A DNA stretch of 64,000 nucleotides from the NCBI GenBank assembly GCA_963823565.1, contig CAWGLR010000003.1:434001-498000 (forward strand), given 5' to 3'. Positions 54,377 through 60,788 of the stretch are shown here, piece by piece. The position numbers and the translations under genes are program-made. Origin of the DNA: RHKX01 sp963823565 (lineage in GTDB: Bacteria; Actinomycetota; Thermoleophilia; Solirubrobacterales; 70-9). The notes beneath the pieces are model-generated. The model was not told the origin of the DNA and ran no database searches. It saw only the letters and a program-made list of their open reading frames with translations. Each line of letters starts with the position of its first letter. The first letter of the stretch is position 1.

Positions 54377-54983
54377 GGCGAAGGCCCCGGCGGCCGACAA
54401 GCGCCGGGCGATCCTCGAGGCGGCGATCCGCGTCTTCGCCCGCCAGGGCTACCACGCGACCCGCGTCGCCGACATCGCCGACGAGGCCGGCGTCGCCTAC
54501 GGGCTCGTCTACCACTACTTCCGCTCCAAGGAGGCGGTGATGACCGAGCTCTTCACCGAGCGCTGGTCGCTGCTGCTGGCCGCGAGCGAGGAGCTCTACG
54601 AGCGCGACATCCCCGCGCGCGAGAAGCTCGACGGGATCGCCCGGTTCATCATCGACTCCTACCGGCACGACCCCGAGCTGATGAAGGTGATCATCGTCGA
54701 GGTCACGCGGGCGGCGAACTCGTTCGGCGCCACGCACCTGCCCGAGATCCGCCGCGCCTACGACTGGGTCGCTCGGATCGTCGCCGACGGCCAGCGCGAG
54801 GGCCTCTATCGCGAGGACGTCGATCCCGACTTCGTCGGGATGTGGTTCTACGGGGCGATCGAACAGTTGCTGTCGGGCTGGGTGTTCGGCCTGATCCCGA
54901 CCGGGGACGACGACTTCGACCGCGCCCGGCGGATGGTCGTGGAAACCCTCTGTCTCGGCCTCGAGCGACGCGACGAGGGCTGA
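54369..54983 (+). CDS. TetR-family transcriptional repressor
   Basis: 204 aa. HTH at residues about 12-60: ILEAAIRVFARQGYHATRV and DIADEAGVAYGLVYHYFRSKE (in parts). C-terminal helical ligand-binding domain resembles FadR/TetR_C-type repressors that sense acyl-CoA or small hydrophobics. GTG start. Downstream of nitrilase in the operon that carries the GATTGAC dyad; likely autoregulator. Confidence 0.93.
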   Translation: MAEAKAPAADKRRAILEAAIRVFARQGYHATRVADIADEAGVAYGLVYHYFRSKEAVMTELFTERWSLLLAASEELYERDIPAREKLDGIARFIIDSYRHDPELMKVIIVEVTRAANSFGATHLPEIRRAYDWVARIVADGQREGLYREDVDPDFVGMWFYGAIEQLLSGWVFGLIPTGDDDFDRARRMVVETLCLGLERRDEG

Positions 54984-55061
54984 CGCAGGCCCGGTAGTCT
55001 CGCCGGGCTTCCTCGGCGCACCGGTTCAACTCCCGGGCGCGAGGGAAGGGAGCAGTAACCG

Positions 55062-55196
55062 ATGAGCAACGAACTCACCAAGAAGCTGGTCTGGTCGGCC
55101 CTCCTCGCCGCAACCGGCGCGCTCGCGAGCATCGTCGCCGCGCGCCTCTCGGCGGCGATCTACCGGCGCATCTACGACGAGGACCCGCCGGAGTGA
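55062..55196 (+). CDS. Small membrane protein (DUF4235-like)
   Basis: 44 aa: SNELTKKLVWSALLAATGAL at the start, one membrane helix (about residues 8-30), then AAIYRRIYDEDPPE. ATG with Shine-Dalgarno (GAAGGGAG) about 10 bases upstream. The stop overlaps the next gene (GTGA). In actinobacteria a DUF4235 gene precedes holin-X and DUF3618 genes; the match to DUF4235 is by position and general look. Confidence 0.7.
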   Translation: MSNELTKKLVWSALLAATGALASIVAARLSAAIYRRIYDEDPPE

Positions 55197-55639
55197 GCGA
55201 CCCGAGCGGGAGCCCGGCCGGGGGCATCCCCCCGAAGCCGCCGGCGAGCGACGACCGGAAGGTCGGCGAGCTCGTCTTCGACGTCGCCGAGCGCGTCTCG
55301 ATCCTCGTCCGCGAGGAGATCGCGCTCGCCAAGGCCGAGCTGACCGAGAAGGCGACGAACATCGGCCGCGGGGCGGTCGTCGGGATCGCCGCCGGGATCT
55401 TCGTGCTGATGGCGCTGGCGATGCTGATGCACGCCGTCGCCTGGGCGATCAACGACGTGCTCGGGATCGAGTCCGCGGTCTGGGTCGGTTTCCTGATCGA
55501 GGCCGCGTTCTGGCTCCTCGTCGCCGGCCTTGCCGGCCTCTTCGCCTACAAGTCGGTCAAGAAGGGCACGCCGCCCACGCCCGACATGGCGATCGAGGAG
55601 ATGAAGGAGACGAAGGCGACCCTCGGAGGCGACTCGTGA
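55193..55639 (+). CDS. Actinobacterial holin-X / phage-holin-superfamily membrane protein
   Basis: 148 aa. Two membrane helices, about residues 60-85 and 100-122, after an amphipathic stretch EIALAKAELTEKA. Proteins called holin-X are common in actinobacterial envelopes and need not be phage-derived. GTG start overlaps the upstream stop. Genes for envelope stress and membrane shape are usual neighbours. Confidence 0.85.
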   Translation: MSDPSGSPAGGIPPKPPASDDRKVGELVFDVAERVSILVREEIALAKAELTEKATNIGRGAVVGIAAGIFVLMALAMLMHAVAWAINDVLGIESAVWVGFLIEAAFWLLVAGLAGLFAYKSVKKGTPPTPDMAIEEMKETKATLGGDS

Positions 55640-55890
55640 GCGACACCCGGCCGGCACACGTCCCGCGTCCCGGCGCCCCCGGCCGCACCCCGGAGGAGAT
55701 CCGCCGCGACATCGACGCCCAGCAGGCCGAGCTGGCCGGCTCGGTGGTGGCGCTGCGCACGCGCGTCAACGAGCTCACCGACTGGCGCCGCCAGATCGAG
55801 GAGCACCGGGAGCAGCTGATCAAGGGGGCCGCGGTAGCGGGGTTCGTCATCGGCGGGCTGATCGCGCTCCGCCGGATGCGCAACCGCTGA
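55636..55890 (+). CDS. DUF3618-type membrane protein
   Basis: 84 aa. TPEEIRRDIDAQQAELAGSV is the N-terminal DUF3618 pattern; one membrane helix near residues 66-80. GTG start overlaps the previous stop and the stop overlaps a possible CTG start of the transporter. Function unknown; part of the envelope gene group. Confidence 0.88.
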   Translation: MSDTRPAHVPRPGAPGRTPEEIRRDIDAQQAELAGSVVALRTRVNELTDWRRQIEEHREQLIKGAAVAGFVIGGLIALRRMRNR

Positions 55891-57042
55891 CCGGGCCGAG
55901 CGGACAGCCCGCCGAGGGCCCGCCGGGCGCGGGGGAGCGGCGGGCCATCGCCGCGCGCGACGTCTCGGCCGGGGCGATCGCCAAGGTCGTGCTGGTCGCG
56001 GCCCTGGTCGCGGCGGGGCTGCTTCTGGCCTGGGAGATCCGCGACGTATTCGGGCTCTTCCTGATCGCGATCTTCTTCGCGCTGGCGATCGCGCCGGCGG
56101 TCGGCTGGCTCGTCCGCCAACAAGGTGCCGCAGTGGCTGGCGATCCTGCTCGTCTATCTCGGGATCGGGGCGGCGATCGTCGGCATCGGCCTGGTGATCG
56201 TGCCGCCCCTGGTCAACGGGATCGACGATCTCTCCGGGGACATCCCCGGCTACATCGACGACCTCCAGGAGAACGACACCTTCCGCGAGTACGACGAGCG
56301 CTACGACATCACGTCGAGCCTCGAGGACCAGGCCGACGAGCTCCCGAGCCGGCTCGGCGACGCCGCCGGGACGCTGCGCGACGTCACCGTCGGCGTCTTC
56401 TCCAGCTTCGTCCAGCTCTTCACGATCCTCGTCATCACCTTCTTCCTGCTGATCGAGGGCAGGCGCATCCTCGACTTCGCCTTCCGCCAGGTATCGCCGG
56501 AGCGCGAGGAGCGGCTCCGCGCGGTCGCCGACGACATCTCCGCGGCGATCTCCGGATACGTCTTCGGCAACTTCGTCATCAGCGTCCTCGCCGGGACGAT
56601 GACCTACGTCACGCTGACGCTCCTCGACGTCCCCTTCGCGCTGCCGCTGGCGCTCGTCTTCGCGTTCTTCGACCTGATCCCGCTGGTCGGCGCGACGATC
56701 GGCGGCGTCCTCGTCGGCATCGTCGTCGCGTTCACCGACTTCCCGCTCGCGCTGATCGTCTGGGTCGCCGTCCTGCTGGCCTACCAGCAGGTCGAGAACA
56801 ACCTCGTTCAGCCGGTCGTCTACGGCAAGGCCGTCCAGCTCCATCCTCTGATCGTGATCCTCGCGATCCTGATCGGCGCCGCGCTGCTCGGCATCCTCGG
56901 GGCGCTGATCGCGATCCCGGCCGCGGCCGCGGTCCAGGCGGTGGTCCGCGACTACTGGGCGTTCAGCGAGCGCAACCTCGGCCGGATCGCGGCGAAGGCG
57001 GCCACGAACGTCGACGAGGCGGCAACCGAGGCGGCGAAGTAA
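55887..57042 (+). pseudogene. AI-2E-family transporter with one-base frameshift
   Basis: Two frames join near 56118: the first encodes VSAGAIAKVVLVAALVAAG and AIAPAVGWLVR; the second continues with NKVPQWLAILLVYLGIG to 57042. One extra C in the coding strand breaks the frame. Corrected, it is a PerM/AI-2E exporter of about 384 aa with eight or so helices. No ATG or GTG is in the right place for the N-terminus: CTG at 55887 overlaps the DUF3618 stop; GTG 55989 would cut it. Confidence 0.75.
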
Positions 57043-57075
57043 TAGACCCCAGCGCGGTGGGGGCGTCGCCCGGCG

Positions 57076-57951
57076 TTACTTCAGGAAGTGCGCGGGCGCC
57101 CCGCCGACGCCGAGCAGGCCCGGGCCGGTATGGGCGCCGATCACCGGGCCGACCTCGGAGACGAACAGCGGATCGGTGCCCATCACCTCGCGGCAGCGCT
57201 CGACGAGCCGCTGCGCGTTTTCGGGGTCGTGGATGTGCTGGACGACCCACGCGTCGCGGCCCTCGGCCTTCAGCTCCTCGGCGTACTTGACGAGGCGCTC
57301 GAAGACGCGGCGGCGGGTGCGGACGCGCTCGACCGGCGTGATCTCCTCCTCGAGGGTGAGGATCGGCTTGATCTGGAGCGCGGAGCCCAGCCAGGCCCGT
57401 GCGGCGCCGATGCGGCCGCCGCGGCGCAGGTACTCCAGCGTGTCGATCGCGAACCACATCCGCAGCTCGGAGCGCATCGAATGGGCGCGCTCGACGATCT
57501 GCTCGGGGGCCTCGCCCGCGCGGGCGCCGGCGACGGCGGCGAGGACGAGCAGGCCCATGCCGCCGCAGCCGGTGCGGCTGTCGACGACGTAGACCCGCTC
57601 GCCCCCGCGGTCCTCGTCGATCAGGCGCTGCCTGGCCTGGAGCGCGGCCTCGTAGGTGCCGGAGATCGTCGAGGACAGGTGGATCGAGACGACCTCGCGA
57701 CCGTCGGAGAGCAGCGGCTCGTAGACCTCGATGAAGTCGCCGATCGAGGGCTGGGAGGTGGTCGCCCCGTCGTCGCTCGCGCGGAGGCGCTCGAAGAAGC
57801 CGTCGTAGTCGGAGATCTCGGATTCCCTCCGCTGCTCACCGGCGAGGGCGACGTAGAGGCTGATGCGCTCGATCCCGTGGGCGGCGATCAGGTCGTCGGG
57901 GAGATAGGCGGTCGTGTCGCAGACGATCGCCGGGCTGGCCGGGGGACTCAC
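57076..57951 (-). CDS. DegV-family fatty acid-binding protein
   Basis: 291 aa from the GTG at 57951. AIVCDTTAYLPDD near the N-terminus and SIHLSSTISGTYEAALQA near residue 88 match DegV/FakB, which bind a fatty acid and pass it to FakA kinase. GATACA lies 9 bases before the start. A longer frame reaches back beyond 58013 but overlaps the next gene. No FakA is in the window. Confidence 0.9.
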   Translation of the reverse strand: MSPPASPAIVCDTTAYLPDDLIAAHGIERISLYVALAGEQRRESEISDYDGFFERLRASDDGATTSQPSIGDFIEVYEPLLSDGREVVSIHLSSTISGTYEAALQARQRLIDEDRGGERVYVVDSRTGCGGMGLLVLAAVAGARAGEAPEQIVERAHSMRSELRMWFAIDTLEYLRRGGRIGAARAWLGSALQIKPILTLEEEITPVERVRTRRRVFERLVKYAEELKAEGRDAWVVQHIHDPENAQRLVERCREVMGTDPLFVSEVGPVIGAHTGPGLLGVGGAPAHFLK

Positions 57952-58012
57952 GCCGGGCGTTGTATCACTCCCCGCCCGAGCGACCCGGTGCCCCTCACTA
58001 CCATCCGGGCCG
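57952..58012. promoter_or_regulatory. Divergent leaderless-type promoters (DegV / epimerase)
   Basis: On the minus strand GATACA (complement of 57961-57966) lies 9 bases before the DegV GTG. On the plus strand TACCAT (57999-58004) lies 8 bases before the epimerase ATG at 58013. Confidence 0.4.
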
Positions 58013-59071
58013 ATGCCCACGACGCTGATCACCGGCTCGACCGGGTTCATCGGCTCCCACCTCGCGCGGGTTCTGTCGCGCCGGGGCGACGAGCTCAGGC
58101 TCCTGATTCGCAGGGACTCCGACGCCTCGCTGCTCGGCGGCCTCGCCTACGAGCGGGTCAACGGCGACGTCACCGATCGCCGCGCCGTGCGCCGCGCGCT
58201 CGAGGGCGCGAGCCGCGTCTTCCACGTCGCGGGGATGACCTCGATGCGGGCAGGGGACGAGCGGCGCGTCTTCGACGTCAACGTCGGCGGGACCCGGATC
58301 GTCGCCGAGGAGGCGCTCGCCGCCGGCGTCGAGCGGTTCGTCCACACCTCCTCGGTCGCGGCGATCGGGCCGGCGACGCGGGGCGGGCGGGCCGACGAGA
58401 CGCAGGCGTTCACGGCCGGCGGCCTCGGGATCGCCTACGTCAACTCCAAGCACGAGGCCGAGACCGAGGTGCTCCGCGCGGCGGCGCAGGGGCTCGACGC
58501 AGTCATCGTCAACCCGACCTTCATCCTCGGCCCCGGCGGGCGCGGATCGGGGTCGATGGGGCTGATCCGGCGCTTCCTCGAGCGCCGCATCCCGGTCTAC
58601 GTCGACGGCGGACTGAACGTCGTCGACGTCCGCGACGTCGCCGACGGGAACCTCCTCGCCGAGGACAAGGGCAGGACCGGGGAGCGCTACATCCTCGGCG
58701 GCCGGAACTTCACCCTCCAGCGGCTGTTCGCCGACCTGCACCGGATCTCCGGGGTGCCCGCGCCGGCGGTCCGGCTCAACCCCCAGCTCGCGACGGTCGG
58801 CACGGAACTCGCCGAGCGGCTCGGCCTGCCGCTCAGCCTGGCGGCTGACGAGACCCGCTCGGCGTCGCAGTGGTGGACCTACTCGTCCGCGAAGGCCAAG
58901 CGCGAGCTCGGGTTCACGGCCCGGCCGCACGAGGAGACGCTGGAGGAGGCGGTCGCCAGCGTCACCGAGGCGCTCGACGGCAGGATCGGCCGCGAGCCGA
59001 GCCGTGCCGAGGCCGCCATGGAGGCGGCCGGGAGGCTGGCCAATCTCGCCGGGAGGCTGAGCCCGTTTTGA
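58013..59071 (+). CDS. NAD-dependent epimerase/dehydratase (dihydroflavonol-4-reductase/HpnA-like)
   Basis: 352 aa. TGSTGFIGSHLARVL at the N-terminus, VNGDVTD, VFHVAGMTS, YVNSKHEAETEVL (Tyr-x-x-x-Lys near residue 143), and VDVRDVADGNLLAED near residue 208. HpnA-like enzymes sit in hopanoid or other lipid pathways, but no hopanoid genes are adjacent. The stop overlaps the next gene (TTGA). Confidence 0.9.
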   Translation: MPTTLITGSTGFIGSHLARVLSRRGDELRLLIRRDSDASLLGGLAYERVNGDVTDRRAVRRALEGASRVFHVAGMTSMRAGDERRVFDVNVGGTRIVAEEALAAGVERFVHTSSVAAIGPATRGGRADETQAFTAGGLGIAYVNSKHEAETEVLRAAAQGLDAVIVNPTFILGPGGRGSGSMGLIRRFLERRIPVYVDGGLNVVDVRDVADGNLLAEDKGRTGERYILGGRNFTLQRLFADLHRISGVPAPAVRLNPQLATVGTELAERLGLPLSLAADETRSASQWWTYSSAKAKRELGFTARPHEETLEEAVASVTEALDGRIGREPSRAEAAMEAAGRLANLAGRLSPF

Positions 59072-59340
59072 GCGACGCCGCTTCCGAGCGGGTGGTCCTC
59101 TACCGCTGCCCGACCCCGACGAACCACCTCTGCCCCTGCGGCGCGGTGGCCCGCCGGCTGCGCCGCCACGGCATCGAGCACCGGGTCGAGCGGGTTCCCT
59201 ACCGGCGCGACCGCAGGCCGGAGATCGAGGAGCTGACGGGCCAGCGCCGGGTCCCGGTGCTGATCGACGGCGACGAGGTCATCCACGACTCCAAGCGCAT
59301 CGTCCAGTATCTCGACTGGCGCTACGGGCGGGACGAGTAG
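59068..59340 (+). CDS. Glutaredoxin/GST N-terminal-like protein
   Basis: 90 aa. Thioredoxin fold with LYRCPTPTNHLCPCGAVARR; the usual CxxC is replaced by a CPTPTNHLCPC cluster, so redox or metal binding is possible. Ends with IHDSKRIVQYLD like GST N-terminal domains. TTG start overlaps the epimerase stop (TTGA). Function unknown. Confidence 0.8.
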   Translation: MSDAASERVVLYRCPTPTNHLCPCGAVARRLRRHGIEHRVERVPYRRDRRPEIEELTGQRRVPVLIDGDEVIHDSKRIVQYLDWRYGRDE

Positions 59341-59357
59341 GCGGCCGGGCACCGCCG

Positions 59358-59387
59358 TTGGACCCGCCGGGCGGGGAGCTATACAAT
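59358..59387 (+). promoter_or_regulatory. Leaderless-type promoter of erpA
   Basis: TTGGAC (59358-59363), 18 bases, TACAAT (59382-59387), 8 bases before the ATG at 59396. A sigma-70-type promoter by sequence; its predicted start is at or within 2 bases of the start codon. Confidence 0.55.
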
Positions 59388-59395
59388 CTGAAGCC

Positions 59396-59767
59396 ATGGA
59401 TACGCCTGAAGCAGCCGTCAAGATCAGCGACATCGCCGCCGAGAAGCTCAAGGAGCTGGTGGCGTCGCAGCCTGAGGCCGACCAGGCGCTGCGCGTCGCG
59501 GTTCGCGGCGGCGGCTGCTCCGGCTTCCAGTACGCCCTGGCGCTCGACAAGCCCAAGGACGACGACAACGTCTTCGAGCACAACGGCGTCTCCGTCGTCG
59601 TCGACAAGGTCTCGATGCAATTCGTCTTCGGTTCCGAGGTCGACTACGTCGAGGGCCTCCAGGGTGCCGGCTTCGCGGTCAACAACCCGAACGTCGTCGC
59701 CGCCTGCGGATGCGGGTCGAGCTTCCAGGTCCGCGAGGACGCGGACTCCGCTCCGGCGCACGCGTAG
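59396..59767 (+). CDS. erpA: Iron-sulfur cluster insertion protein (ErpA/HesB/IscA)
   Basis: 123 aa. The three conserved cysteines are in VRGGGCSGFQY (near residue 41) and the CGCG motif (near residue 103). They bind and pass a [2Fe-2S] or [4Fe-4S] cluster to target proteins. BioB in this window is one possible client. Close to CGFS glutaredoxin and BolA on the other strand, proteins that work with it. Confidence 0.93.
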   Translation: MDTPEAAVKISDIAAEKLKELVASQPEADQALRVAVRGGGCSGFQYALALDKPKDDDNVFEHNGVSVVVDKVSMQFVFGSEVDYVEGLQGAGFAVNNPNVVAACGCGSSFQVREDADSAPAHA

Positions 59768-59892
59768 CCCCCTCTCGCTCCGCTCTGGACTGCCGTCCGG
59801 GCGAACGCTGGCGGCGCTCAAGCAAGCGCTGAGGCGATCCGATGCATCCCCGCAGGCCCGGCGGGGGCCCCAAACCGGAGGGAAGCGGCAGG

Positions 59893-60036
59893 ATGTTGGA
59901 GACGGGGGAATTGGGCCAGGCCGGTGCCTTCAGGATCGTCGAGGGCGGACCCAGGGCGCTGATCCTCGTGCTCATGGCCGCCGACGCCGCGGTCTGGGTC
60001 GCGGCCTCGGCGATGCTCGCGAGCTACGGGTTCTAG
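59893..60036 (+). CDS. Small hydrophobic protein, uncertain
   Basis: 47 aa: GELGQAGAFRIVEGGP start, then one membrane helix (about residues 22-45) and a short tail. No good Shine-Dalgarno; the frame is open further up. The region 59768-59892 before it has no other gene. Kept with low confidence because the helix is a clear hydrophobic block. Confidence 0.4.
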   Translation: MLETGELGQAGAFRIVEGGPRALILVLMAADAAVWVAASAMLASYGF

Positions 60037-60066
60037 CCGCGCTCGCGACTCGAGGGCATGCCTACG

Positions 60067-60218
60067 CCTTGCATGGAGGGCGTTGGTCCCGCCAAGCGAA
60101 GGCAACGAGGGGTGGCGGGGATGCACCGCCCGCTGCCGCCGGGATCTTTCAGTCCACGATGATGGACTCATCGACCCGGCGGGGTCTTTCGCGCCAACAT
60201 GTTGGCGCCAGAGACCCC
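60067..60218 (-). repeat. Structured 150-bp intergenic repeat, copy 2 (opposite orientation)
   Basis: Reverse complement of copy 1 (39868-40018). The hairpin with palindrome gcgccaacatgttggcgc (60191-60208) and its GGGGTCT/AGACCCC outer stem are identical. The second hairpin and the third part have a few differences and one missing base. It fills most of the gap between the small ORF and the glutaredoxin gene. The flanks are unlike those of copy 1. Confidence 0.75.
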
Positions 60219-60304
60219 AGCTCCTCGAAGACCCGCTTCGGACGAGAAGCGGGCGAGCAGGCCCGACCGCCTCCTTCCGGGGCGCCGTCCCGCCGCGGCG
60301 GTGC

Positions 60305-60709
60305 CTACGTCTCGATCTGCAGCGGCGGGCTCTGGGTCGTCTCGCCCTCCTGCTGCGGGACCTGGCCCTGCGGCGCCGCCTCGGGCTGGGGGACGCCCAG
60401 GAGCTCGGCGAGCTCGCCCGACTCGAACATCTCCTCGACGATGTCGCAGCCGCCGACGAGCTCGCCGCCGACGTAGAGCTGCGGGAAGGTCTGCCAGTCG
60501 GAGAGTTCGATGGTGACCTCGCGGAGCGGGCCGAGGACCGGAAGCACGTCGATCGCGCCGTACTCGACGCCCATCTGCTCGAGGACGCCGACGGTGCGCA
60601 TCGAGAACCCGCAGCGGGGCATCTCCGGGGTGCCCTTCATGAGCAGCAGGACCTTGTTGCCGGCGATCGCCTGCTCGAGCTGCTCGCGGAGCTCCGGGTT
60701 TGCGGCCAT
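60305..60709 (-). CDS. grxD: Monothiol glutaredoxin (CGFS type)
   Basis: 134 aa from the ATG at 60709. MKGTPEMPRCGFSMRTVGVL holds the CGFS site near residue 32; TFPQLYVGGELVGGCDIV near residue 78 is the conserved GSH-binding block. A Gln/Pro-rich tail of 25 residues is added. CGFS glutaredoxins bind [2Fe-2S] clusters, often with BolA. Shine-Dalgarno GAGGAGG. Confidence 0.92.
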   Translation of the reverse strand: MAANPELREQLEQAIAGNKVLLLMKGTPEMPRCGFSMRTVGVLEQMGVEYGAIDVLPVLGPLREVTIELSDWQTFPQLYVGGELVGGCDIVEEMFESGELAELLGVPQPEAAPQGQVPQQEGETTQSPPLQIET

Positions 60710-60788
60710 GTCGTCGTGCCTCCTCGGTCGGGTTCGTCCTTGGGCCCCCAAGGTTAGGCGGTTCGTCCCGCCGGCTCGGCTGAGAGGG

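Noticed and set aside
55193..55639. Phage origin suggested by the holin-X name
   Set aside because: No other phage gene is near and holin-X family proteins are common in actinobacterial chromosomes.
59842..59892. Upstream extension of the small ORF at 59893
   Set aside because: It has Pro/Gly-rich residues typical of a non-coding frame and no Shine-Dalgarno.
60037..60304. Possible coding gene in the gap before glutaredoxin
   Set aside because: The gap is mostly repeat copy 2; the open frames there follow the repeat on both strands.
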